Shown here: positions 43,191 to 52,239 of the stretch, piece by piece | How positions within the stretch are numbered: position 1 is the stretch's first letter | Layout of the letters: every line of letters begins with the position of its first letter | Assembly (NCBI GenBank): GCA_023091665.1 | Contig: JALJCQ010000019.1 | Coordinates: 310,001 to 374,000 of the forward strand | Length of the DNA stretch: 64,000 nucleotides | Origin: Pythium myriotylum | Taxonomy: Eukaryota; Oomycota; Peronosporomycetes; Pythiales; Pythiaceae | Reading direction: 5' to 3' | Notes under the pieces: model-generated | Databases searched by the model: none | What the model was told of the DNA's origin: nothing | The model's input: only the letters and a program-made list of their open reading frames with translations | Program-made: the position numbers and the translations under genes

Positions 43191-45121
43191 TCATCTCCTC
43201 GCCACCATGGACGGCGCATGTGCCGGCACCGCTCTCCGCACGCCAAGCAGCAGCTGCGTCAGCAGCTCCTGCGCGCTGCTGGTCTGACGCACGAGCGCAC
43301 CCGCCTCGGCCACGCGACGGCGCAGCTCGCTCGCCAAGTCGTCCGTGTCGTCGCCGCCTCGGGCTCGCGCGAGCCGCTCGTCGAGCGCGCGCACGCTCGC
43401 CGACAAGCCCGCGAAGCCGAGCCACGCCTCGTCCATCGTCGCCACGAGCTGCGCGCTGGTCTGTGCCATCTCTCGCTCGCGGCGGCGCTGCCGCAGCAGG
43501 CGTGCGAGACTGTCTTCCTCGTCCTCGTCCTCTTCCTCCCCATCGCTTCGGTGGAAGCCCTCTTCTCCTTTTTCTTCTTCTTCTCTTCCGACGCCCATCA
43601 GGCGAGACGCGCTCGCCGTGTGCGCTGGAAGCGTCTTGCGCTTGTGTTCTCGGCGACGCAGCACGGCGGAGGGCGACGCAGCGGCGCCGAGAAAGCCAAA
43701 GCCCCGCGCGTCGCTCGGCGGCGAGCGCTGGACGTCTCGCTTGACACGCGACTCGGAGCTCTCGACCAGGCTCTTGACGAGCGCGTCCTGCGGTCGTAGC
43801 GAGGAGAGCAAGCCCCGACGAGCCTCGTTGCGGCGCGTGTGGTCCCACCACTTGGTCGGCACGAGGTAGACCACGGCGCCCGACGGCATCGAGAGCGACG
43901 CCGGCGTCGCCGTCGGCTCGAGCTGGTGGCCGCGGTAGACGCCGACGGTCGATGCCAGATCGACGTGGCTCTTACGGCACATGGCCGGCAGCAGCTGAGC
44001 GAAGGGCGCGTCGCGAGCTACGCTTGCGAGTGCGAGGGGTGCCTTGAGGCTCTGCACGTTGCCGGGCGAGAAGACGCGGAAGCGCAGCGAGAGCGTGGCG
44101 CCCTGACGCGAGCGCAGCCGGAACCGCTCGAGACACTCGCTCGCCGTGCGCTCGATGTGCTTGCCCGTGTCGCCCACGTGGAAGACACGAGCGAGAGGCG
44201 CTCGGAGATCCTCGACGTCGAGCTCGGGCGGTAGGCGTTGCTGGACGCTCTCGATGTCGGCGAGCTCGCAGACCTCGTTGAGCAGCTCGCGCACGAGCGC
44301 ACTGAGCAGCAGTGTGGCGCTGTAGGCGAGCGTGAACGCCGGGTGCACGCACTTGAGCACCGTGGCGAAGTCGACCTCCGAGAAGGGATCGTCCTCGCGC
44401 TTCTGCCACTCGGACCGCGTGCGCTCGTGGCGAGCGATGAGCTCTTCGTCGCTTACTAGAGACTGTTCGGTGCTCTCGGTGGAAGAGGGAGAAGATGTGG
44501 CCGTCGGTCGGAGATGCTTGGCCTCGCGCGTCGCGATGAGCTGGCGCTCGTACAAGGCCTTAGACGTGGCGTCGTCGAGGAAGAACTCGACCACGGCCGC
44601 CGCGCTCTCGACACCCTGAAGAAGCTGCGAGAAGTCGGCGTGACTGCGCAGCGCCACGTGGATGTGGTAGACTGTGACTTTGGTCTCCTGCTCGTCACAT
44701 CATATCAGGACGAGAGACCGTCGTGGAGCTGCTCACGAGCTACGTACCAGAGGCGCGAGGCTCGCGGCCGCGTCCTCGTGGAGATTCTTGACCACAACGT
44801 TGAAGAGCGCATCGCAGAGCGCCTCGACTGTCGCCGTGCACAGCACCGCGGCCTCTGGCTAGAAGAAAATAGAGCGGTCAGTTTGTGGGTCTCCTGATCT
44901 CGCCAGCAGCTCCGAAGTCGACTCACGTCGACGAGCACGTCGAGCCCGTTCGAGAGCGTGTCGCGAAGTGGCTGGAAGTCAAGCGCCAGTCGCTTCCTCA
45001 GCGACCGCACGCGGAGCTCGAATTCCCGAGTCTTGTCGCCCACCATGACCAGCGAGAGTTCAGCTTTCGGTAGCTTTGTATCATGAGGCTCAGCATTTTT
45101 ATTCTTGGATTGTGTTGCCAT
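43191..45121 (-). CDS. 600-residue protein of unknown function
   Basis: Three exons, 44927-45121, 44748-44858 and 43191-44687, phase 0 throughout (introns 68 and 60 nt). I do not recognise the family. The first 240 residues look folded and alpha-helical (RVRSLRKRLALDFQPLRDTL, TKVTVYHIHVALRSHADFS, LLLSALVRELLNEVCELAD). A middle beta-rich segment follows (LSLRFRVFSP, SMPSGAVVYLVPTKWWDH). From about residue 400 there is a charged Glu/Asp-rich linker and then a C-terminal helix-rich segment with heptad-like Leu/Ala spacing (LASELRRRVAEAGALV). No signal or membrane helix. Two degraded partial copies flank it. The third-exon acceptor was chosen to keep frame; an alternative one lies 16 nt downstream. 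Confidence 0.6.
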
Positions 45122-45614
45122 TTCGGCCCTTCCGATGTAGCTGTGTGAATCAACCGGTACTACCTTACTTCGTCGTGTGACCATTCCTATGTAGATATTC
45201 CTCGGGAGCAACGGGGGCTCGACCCCATCGTAATTGCACCACCATTTCGGCATCTTCCTCGAGACTTGCCCACGTTTATTAGGATCCTCCAACCTCGACT
45301 ACTACAATAACCCGGTCGGTCACCGTACGTAATGTCGGAGGCTGCGCTCGATTGGTCATGGATCTCATTGGGCTGAAGCTCGCATCGGCCTCTTTGGGGT
45401 GTCCATGTCAACTGTCGTCGATCCACGACTTGCAACCTCGAGGTCATTGCCGGATGCCCAATTAACCATCTTCTCGAAAGATCTCTTCGTGCTCTCGTGC
45501 ACTCCCGTGGGCAATCACTACGCGCGATCCGCAGGCCTCCGCCGCCTCCAACAGACGCGATAATACATCGACGGACACACAACGGCTTCCTCATCAATCG
45601 ACCATGTTGCTTAA

Positions 45615-45790
45615 ACTCTCGAGTCTGGCCGCCTGCCCACGGTCAGCGAGAGCTTCTCTTTGGTCGACTTCGTGTCATGAGGGTCTGCGCGTATTCATGG
45701 ATTGTGTAGCCATTTTGGTCGCTTGAATGTAGCCATGTCGGTCCCGATGTCGCAACCACCACACATGAACTCTCGCAGAGTTCCCACATG
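45615..45790 (-). pseudogene. Degenerate 5'-exon fragment of the 600-residue unknown gene
   Basis: On the minus strand this stretch parallels 45025-45150 of the intact gene: the start-codon region (GGCTACACAATCCATGAATA beside GGCAACACAATCCAAGAATA), the CTCATGA word and the CTCTCGCTG...GACTCG region. A stop soon after the start-like region shows it is dead. It is a third, fragmentary copy within 4.5 kb. Confidence 0.6.
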
Positions 45791-45903
45791 AGAGGGGAGA
45801 GCTACAATTAGCTCGTCTTCCACATGGTCGTGAGTGCAATCTCTGTTGATGACATGCAATTGTTTGTCCGCAACTAGTGTCATATGCACTTGCGGACGCT
45901 GCG

Positions 45904-48114
45904 ATGGCTCGACGCCCGAAGAAGCACTGCTGCTCGCGTGTGCGCAAGGCCCTGCTCGTGCTGCTCAATGTCTTCTCCACGGGGCTCACGCTCTTCACAG
46001 GTCTGCGCGAGAACCCGATCCTCGTCGCCTTCACGGGCCGGTACGACGGCATCCGACAGCGACTCGTCGACGGCTCCATTAACTACGAAATCTCGTCAAC
46101 AGAACTCTTTCGTGCCCACAAACTCACGCCGCTCGAGGAAATTGGCCAAACCTATCGCTTCATCACGGCGCCGCGAAGAGACCCGAGCTCGATCGGCGAG
46201 TACCGCAGCGTGTGCACCAATCTCAACTCCAACTCGGCGCCAGTGATGAAGCTCATGTACAACGACTTCTGGGGCAAAGGGCCTCGTCGCGTGCAAATCT
46301 TCGTCTACAGCATCTCGGCGCCAACGTGCAATGTGCTCAACGTCAAGCCGGCGTGGCGAGACAAGTGCGTCGCGGACGCCGGCAGCGAGCAGGCGTGCTA
46401 CCGCTACATCCTCGACCACTTCGAGACACTTCAGAAGAATCGACTCATCCAGGTCGGCGTCGCGCAGGACTTTGGTGAACGTGGCGTACCGTTTCTGCGG
46501 TGCGTCGGTCGACCAAACGAGCCGTTCGAGTTCCAGGCCGACTTGCTCGCGCACCAAACATACTGGGCGGGCGCCAAGTACCACGTGATGATCCAGACGA
46601 GCGAATGCATCGCTGTGCCGCTACTTCGAAACGATGACCACGAGTACGGGCTCTTCGAGTCGCAAGGCGTCGACGAGGGGGCGGATGTGCTGCTCGCGTT
46701 GCCTTCTTCGGGCTGGTTCACGTGGTTCGTCATGCAGTCGTACAATTTCATCTCGCTCTGGCTGATCGTTATCGGGCTCTTGCTCGCTCTTGTCCACAAC
46801 CGAGCCGTGCAGTACTTGCCCCAAAGCGTCCGCTACAGTGATGACCGGAAGTTCTTGCAGTACCTCGTGCCGTTTATGCCGGCGTCGATCTTTTTTTCTG
46901 ACAACATTCGCCTCGTCATCACGCTCCGTGGCTCGCTACTCATCGCATCAGACGTGTGGATGAACCATTGGCTGTACATCTACCTGAGCATTCTCGACGC
47001 GCTGGCCAACATCCGCATGACGTACATCACACTGCAGGTCGGCACGTGGATGCTCAAGATGAAGATCACACTCGAGAGCTTCCTCTTCATCTGCGCAGCC
47101 ATCATGAAGATCACGTGGATCATGTGTCTCGTGCAGAGCATCATGCGCGTTTTGCTCAAGCTCGCCGTGCGCTTCCTGCGTTCCATGCGGTTCATCACGT
47201 CGGCCACGCGCGTGCGACTCGAGTGGGACATCGATGGTGTCTCCATGTTCCTCAGCTACAAGCTCTACGTCGTGTTGCTCTGTCTCATCCTCGCCATCCT
47301 CATGGTGGTACGCGGCGCGCCGACCTTCATGGAGCGTGCCGACCCGTACAAAGTCGGTGCGTACGGCGGCATCCCTCGGATCACGGACTTCTGGCACAGC
47401 GAGATCGCGTGCGACTTGTGTACGCTGCTCGCGGCGCTCACTGTGTGCGGACAGCTGATCGGCCTCGCATTGCTGCGGTCCAAGTACAAGTGCATCGCCG
47501 ACAATAGCGTCATGCGGCTTCTCCAGAACCGGTACAAGATCACCGGCTGGGACGGCCTGCTCGCGGCGAGCATGCTCGGACTCGACCCGAGCGACAGCGA
47601 GACCGTCGTCAAAGGCCACGGGCGTGCCAAGCTCACACTGGGCTCGCTGCTGCAGCTGCTCTACCTCTCCGGACCGAGCGCGTTCGTGCACCTGGCTGGC
47701 GACTACATCTTCCACCACGGCGGCTTCACCAAGCCCCCGGTCGAGTTCCGGTACCCGGCGGCCAAGGCCGTCTCCATCGGCCTGCTCGACTCGTCCAAGC
47801 GAGGCTCGCTCTTCAGTCGTGGCGGCGTCCTGAACACGGCGCCGACCAAAGTCACGCTCGTGCATCCGCTCGTGCGGCAGCGAGGCAGCGTCTCGGCGAG
47901 TCTCCAACGCAGCGTGTTTGAGCGTAGGCTGCGTGTCGTGGCCGACGGGTACCTGGGCAAAGTGCTGCTGGTCGACGACGCTGAGCCGGGCGTGCTGGTG
48001 ACCAACAAGAAGTCGGGACTCTACGAGTTCGTGGTCACGGATGCGCTCTCGCGCGTCGAGCTCGACGAGATCCCGTACTTGCTCATGAACGAGAAGCGGC
48101 TCCGGTGTGATTAA
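45904..48114 (+). CDS. Multipass membrane protein of unknown function
   Basis: 736 residues, one exon. A basic N-terminus (MARRPKKHCCSRVRK) precedes a first hydrophobic helix (ALLVLLNVFSTGLTLF). Residues 30-260 form a probable extracytoplasmic domain with several Cys (SVCTNLN, APTCNVL, EQACYRY, SECIAV). Then come about six membrane helices (FISLWLIVIGLLLALV, FLFICAAIMKITWIMCLV, LYVVLLCLILAILMVV, LCTLLAALTVCGQLIGL) and a cytosolic tail with a beta-rich end. No family with known function is recognised; the layout resembles oomycete-restricted membrane proteins. The first in-frame ATG is used; an acceptor-like TAG just before GTG at 45877 leaves room for a 5' exon. Confidence 0.65.
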   Translation: MARRPKKHCCSRVRKALLVLLNVFSTGLTLFTGLRENPILVAFTGRYDGIRQRLVDGSINYEISSTELFRAHKLTPLEEIGQTYRFITAPRRDPSSIGEYRSVCTNLNSNSAPVMKLMYNDFWGKGPRRVQIFVYSISAPTCNVLNVKPAWRDKCVADAGSEQACYRYILDHFETLQKNRLIQVGVAQDFGERGVPFLRCVGRPNEPFEFQADLLAHQTYWAGAKYHVMIQTSECIAVPLLRNDDHEYGLFESQGVDEGADVLLALPSSGWFTWFVMQSYNFISLWLIVIGLLLALVHNRAVQYLPQSVRYSDDRKFLQYLVPFMPASIFFSDNIRLVITLRGSLLIASDVWMNHWLYIYLSILDALANIRMTYITLQVGTWMLKMKITLESFLFICAAIMKITWIMCLVQSIMRVLLKLAVRFLRSMRFITSATRVRLEWDIDGVSMFLSYKLYVVLLCLILAILMVVRGAPTFMERADPYKVGAYGGIPRITDFWHSEIACDLCTLLAALTVCGQLIGLALLRSKYKCIADNSVMRLLQNRYKITGWDGLLAASMLGLDPSDSETVVKGHGRAKLTLGSLLQLLYLSGPSAFVHLAGDYIFHHGGFTKPPVEFRYPAAKAVSIGLLDSSKRGSLFSRGGVLNTAPTKVTLVHPLVRQRGSVSASLQRSVFERRLRVVADGYLGKVLLVDDAEPGVLVTNKKSGLYEFVVTDALSRVELDEIPYLLMNEKRLRCD

Positions 48115-48293
48115 GTGGACCGACGTCCTGTCTCTTTCACATTCCCTCTTATGTTATATATCGTTGTAATAAATTATATAAAATATCCATATTCACCCCC
48201 TTTTCGACACGGCACTATCTCGAGGGAGTGCGAGTGCCATTCTGTTGGCCACCAGTCACACCAACATCCCAACCCACCAACGCCAACGAGCAA

Positions 48294-49365
48294 ATGGAGG
48301 CCAAGGCGAGCGCGTTCGTCGACGCGTTCAGCGCGACGCTCTTCGCGCAATGGGCGCCGCACCGACGCGGCCAGCGCTTCTGGGAAGACGACGCGCAGCT
48401 GCGCCGCGTGCTCGAGGACGGCGTCGCCAAGCTGCCCAAGGGCGCGCTCAAGGGCCTGCTCTCGCGCGACCTCGCGCGCTTCGTCGCGCAGCTGCGCAAG
48501 CAGCTCGAGCGCCAACACGCCAACGCGCCAACGCCTGCGCCCACGCGCTCGACGCCGCTGCTGCTGAGCGAGGAAGACGTCGAGCGAGCGCTCGCGACGA
48601 CCGACGACGCCAACGACGCCAACGACGCCAACGACGCCAACGCCAACGCCCATATTCGCTCGGTGCTCGCGCTCGAGGACGTCGCGAGCGTCCAGACGGC
48701 CGTCCGCAGTGCGGCCACGGCCGCCGAGCTCGTGGCCGCGGCCGAGCAGTGCGTGCTGCGGCTGCGGACCGTCCGCGGCCGGCGCTTCGACGCGGACGCC
48801 GACGACCGCACTGCGGCCGCGTACGAGGCGCAGCTCCACGCGAGTGTGGCCGCGGCCGCGCGGCTCTGGGTGGACGCGGGCCGCGGCCGCTGGCACGTGG
48901 CCGCGGCCACAGCGGCCGCACGCGAGCGAGAGACGCTGCGCACGCTGCTGCAGGCGGTCGTGGCCGCCGACCTCGTGCGCTCGGCCGCGGGCCACAGCCC
49001 CGCGCGGCCGTGGACCGCGTTCTTCCGTCCGCAGAACCGTTCTGCGGCCCGCGCGGACGGCGCGCGCGCCGGTGTGTACGGCGCGCTGCTCTCGCTCGCC
49101 GTTTCGTTCCCGGTAGTTTACGACGACGATGACAGCGACGACCAGAGCACGAGCGAGGACTCGTCGTCGGACGACGACGCCGCCACTAACAATGCGAGCG
49201 CGGCCAGCAAGAGCAAGCGCGAAGACTGCGTGACGCTCGCGGCGCGCGTCGTGCGGCAGATCGCGATGGCGGCGCGACGCCACGACGACGAGACGACCGC
49301 CAGCGAGTTCCTGCTCGCCGTGCTCGCGGTCTTCCACGCCATGCCCACGCCCTCGGCCTTTGTGA

Positions 49366-49399
<34 letters not shown>

Positions 49400-50162
49400 A
49401 CTCTCGGCCTCGCAGCAGCGAGGGCTCCGCGACGCGCTCGCCGAGCTCTACGCTCGCACGTTTGCGAACGCCGCGGCGCTCTGGCGAGCCGACTCGCTGC
49501 TCGAGACGCTGCTCTGTCTGCGCCACGCCGCCGAGTTCATGCGCGTGGAACGCAAGCGGAGCGTGCCGGCCGTCGCGGCGGCGACCGCGCAGCTCGTGGG
49601 CGTCGCGCTGCCGCCGGTGTTCTGGAGGTGGATGCTCCACGTCAAGAAGGTCTTTGCCGGCGAGCACGCGGTCGTGCAGAGCGTGATGAAGAAACTGTCC
49701 AAGAACAAGTCGGACAAGAAGATGGCCAACGTGCTCATGCACGACAGTCTGCTGACGCTGAGCGAGATGCGCGTGCTGGTCGAGGTGAGATGGTTTGTTT
49801 GGCGTTGGTGGTTCTAGTTGACTACCTGCATCGTAGCAGAGTGACTGACGAAACTGTGTCGTGGCTGGGTGTAGCAATACAAGCTCTTCCTTGAGGCCGA
49901 GAAAGAACGCGCGCACTTTGTCGTGGCGCGAGCGCCGAAGGCTGCGGACCAAGAGCCACAAGACGATGGCGAGCCGGTCGCCGACCAAGCGCTCTTCTTC
50001 ACGGACAACGACGGAGGCGACAAGAACAGCACGAAGAAGAAGAAGAAGAAGCGTAGCCATTCCAATTCCAATTCCATCGCCACCGAGACCGAGACCCTTA
50101 CCGAGACCCATACCGAGACCGAGGTCCGAAAACGTGGACGGACCACAGACGAGCGAGAGTGA
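48294..50162 (+). CDS. Unknown protein, intact parent (copy A) of the duplicated unit
   Basis: Two exons, 48294-49784 and 49875-50162, phase 0 across a 90-nt intron; 592 residues. It is Ala-rich and mostly alpha-helical, with a tandem Asn-Asp-Ala repeat near residue 105, an acidic Ser/Asp stretch near 285, a ten-Asp run near 360 encoded by a GAC microsatellite, and a basic C-terminus (KKKKKKR) followed by Thr-Glu repeats. The region from about residue 305 to 500 (CVTLAARVVRQIAMAARRHD, PPVFWRWMLHVKKVFAGEHA) looks folded. Function is unknown; the basic tail hints at nuclear or nucleolar location. It lies tail-to-tail with RNase T2 copy A, 493 nt apart. Two 5'-truncated copies lie at 53890-55011 and 57185-58288. 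Confidence 0.6.
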
Positions 50163-50655
50163 TCATTGAACGAACATTCAAATAGAGATGCATTACCGTG
50201 AGACAATGCGTACTGTAGTCGATTCACGATCATCTGTGTGGTCGATTCATGATCATCTGCCCCGTGGAAAAGGTCGAGGTGGATCTTGTGGAATCCACGA
50301 TTCCGGATTTCTCATGTGTAGATAGATGGTCAACATTGTGGGCGTTAATAGTTGTCCGCGGCACGGAGGCAACTATCCAGATAGTCATCAACCTGCTCGA
50401 GATGGATAACTTTGTCGGTGACCGCGAGAGTCCCGCCTGCCTGAAACATGGGTAACAACTTCACGGGTCGTCTCCCAGGAACTGTATCCATGGATAGCGC
50501 CCGTTCCTTCTCCATTCCAGTCTCACTCTGCCGCATCTCACACGTAAGGATCGTTTTTGGTGGACAATCTATCTCGCTTAAAAACGTTGTCGTCTCTTTA
50601 CCATACATTTCTGACGTAATTGTGCTGGAGATGCGAGTACAGTAGTACAGTTTGA
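50163..50655. other. Shared 3' region between convergent genes, with a conserved 87-codon frame
   Basis: 493 nt between two stops, holding both 3' ends. On the RNase strand an ATG frame of 87 codons (50345-50608; product starts MYGKETTTFLSEIDCPPK and ends YLDSCLRAADNY) recurs unchanged at 53444-53707 and 56739-57002. As the whole stretch is near-identical in all copies, conservation alone does not prove coding. The other strand carries a similar-length frame. Confidence 0.4.
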
Positions 50656-51690
50656 TTAACGGAGAGAGATCGCGACGGTCTTGGCCGCGTTCTTGCTGGC
50701 ACACGGGTTGGTCGTCTCGGCCGGACAGCGTACAGCTGCACCAACGGCGCCTTTGCCCGAGTGCTCGAAGCAAAAGTTGACATACCACAACTGCTGCTTC
50801 TTGGGCACACAACCGAAAGTGACGTCGAAACCGAGCGCCGTCTGGAGACCGCCGATCGTCACCGACTTGGCCGTCTTCAAGTTGAGCGCGCGCACCTTGG
50901 CGTTCATTTGGTTGCCGAGGCCCACGGACTGCTCGAAGTATTTCGCCTGTGTGAGCCCGGAGCACTTGCCGTGTTTGTTGTACTCGTGCTGGTAGAAGTC
51001 GGGCTGTTTGTTGGAGACACCGCGACCAGGGAAGATGACCTGGTTGGCTTTACTTGGCGTGCCCGACTTGTCGCCGGCCAGGAGGTCCACAAAGTATTTG
51101 GAGGCACTCGTGGTCGTGGTCGTGGCAGGCGCCTTGCCTTTTCCCTTGGCGTTGCTTGCGGTGGCCTTCGGGTTGGGCTTGGCCTTGGCGTTGCCCGACG
51201 TCGATGCCTGGGCATTCGGGTCGAGATCCAACGGTGGCACATACGCCGCGCCAGCGCACTTGTCTTTCAAACCGTCCGGGCCAGCAGCTTGTAACTTGTT
51301 CTTTGTCTTGAACGCGTCCGAGTAGCTCGGCCAGAGACCGTGCACCACGAGCTGCGTTTCCCACGCCGCCGGTGGGCTATTGGCCGAGTTGCAGAGAGGG
51401 ATGTTGGAGGAGCCACCACTAGCAGCGCAGTGGCCCGGCCACCAAAACATCTGGAGCATGTAGATGTCGAAGTTGGGGTTTGCCTGGAGCTGGCGCTCGA
51501 AGATGTGCTGCGGGACGGTGAAGTTGAAGTTGTAGGGTCGGTCGTGGATTTCGACGTTGTCTTCTGCGTTATCTTTGGCGTGAAACTCGTGGTTATTAGC
51601 AGTATCGTGGTTGTTTTCATCGTCGAATGACTGGGCGGAGACCATGGCAGTAGCGAGCAGGCCGAGCGTGAGCGTGGATCGGAAGAGCAT
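50656..51690 (-). CDS. Secreted RNase T2 family ribonuclease, copy A
   Basis: 344 residues. Signal peptide MLFRSTLTLGLLATAMVSAQ; the ATG at 51690 is favoured over the in-frame one at 51783 because the signal peptide starts there. Active-site segments are CAS I LVVHGLWPSYS and CAS II HEYNKHGKCS, supplying both catalytic His and Glu. Early FYMLQ-like IYMLQMFWWPGHC and GCVPKK/LWYVNFCF Cys segments match the fold. RNase T2 enzymes cut single-stranded RNA through a 2',3'-cyclic intermediate, outside the cell or in vacuoles. Between the two active-site segments is an unusual insert of about 40 residues rich in Ala, Lys, Pro and Thr (KAKPNPKATASNAKGKGKAP). It differs from copy B only at adjacent Phe-Asp (Tyr-Glu in B and C). 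Confidence 0.92.
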   Translation of the reverse strand: MLFRSTLTLGLLATAMVSAQSFDDENNHDTANNHEFHAKDNAEDNVEIHDRPYNFNFTVPQHIFERQLQANPNFDIYMLQMFWWPGHCAASGGSSNIPLCNSANSPPAAWETQLVVHGLWPSYSDAFKTKNKLQAAGPDGLKDKCAGAAYVPPLDLDPNAQASTSGNAKAKPNPKATASNAKGKGKAPATTTTTSASKYFVDLLAGDKSGTPSKANQVIFPGRGVSNKQPDFYQHEYNKHGKCSGLTQAKYFEQSVGLGNQMNAKVRALNLKTAKSVTIGGLQTALGFDVTFGCVPKKQQLWYVNFCFEHSGKGAVGAAVRCPAETTNPCASKNAAKTVAISLR

Positions 51691-51812
51691 GTTTCTTGGA
51701 GAGAGTTGTTGGGGGTGGAGTGTTGAGCTGGCTGTTTCGTTCCTTGGAGCTTGGATGGCAAATTGCCGAATGTGGTGAACCATCTCCTAACATCTACCGA
51801 GTGATTTAGGAC

Positions 51813-52239
51813 CTCGCAACTCGACTGGGTTCTCGGATCTCTTGGAGTGATGCTTCCCGACTCGGCAGGGTGTCAGACCTGGCACCCTACCGAGAACTGA
51901 AGCCGATCTGACTCAGATCGGTTTGAATCCGAGATGTCTGGCCATGACAATGGGTGGGACACGTCTGTCAGCGTTGAAGACCGGAGTTGGTGGGTGCCTG
52001 CGACTGTCACGTGTTTCCTGGAAACCAAGTGGCAGGACGTGATGGCTGCAATATCTGTGAGAACGGGAAGTCTCCAAACGATGATGGCATTATATTTCGA
52101 GCACGGGAACGGCTACTTTAGATCGGTACCTGTGAGAACACATGGAGCGGTTATAGGCAGCTCTTGTGGCCACTTGTCGATATCCAGGACATTAACAACA
52201 GCTGGTTGACCTATTCCAGGCAACCCACGCCTCGTGGAC
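51813..52239. other. Spacer of the inverted repeat; original upstream flank of RNase copy A
   Basis: 427 nt. Its plus strand from about 51940 to 52190 resembles the reverse complement of 55168-55390 upstream of RNase copy C (shared GTTGGTGGGTGC, TGTGAGAACGG, GGTACCTG and CTCTTGTGGCC words). Next to it, the reverse complement of about 51820-51950 resembles 55430-55510. So this is ancestral upstream sequence of A and C, and copy B was joined on to it. No gene recognised. Confidence 0.6.

Larger units (their letters stand above)
49203..51812 (+). repeat. Inverted repeat arm A (2.6 kb)
   Basis: Reverse complement of arm B at 52240-54849. All landmarks pair about the same axis (positions sum to 104052): RNase stop, RNase start and the unknown gene's stop, so no indel separates them. 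The arm covers the unknown gene from about codon 304 onward, the shared 3' region, RNase copy A and about 120 nt of its upstream flank. Confidence 0.95.

Noticed and set aside
46948..47907. 319-codon frame antisense to the multipass membrane protein
   Set aside because: Highly charged, no hydrophobic core, mirrors codon bias of the real gene.
48174..50111. 645-codon frame antisense to the unknown gene
   Set aside because: The product is Arg/His-rich low complexity without domains; the sense strand has intron, phase and a coherent protein.
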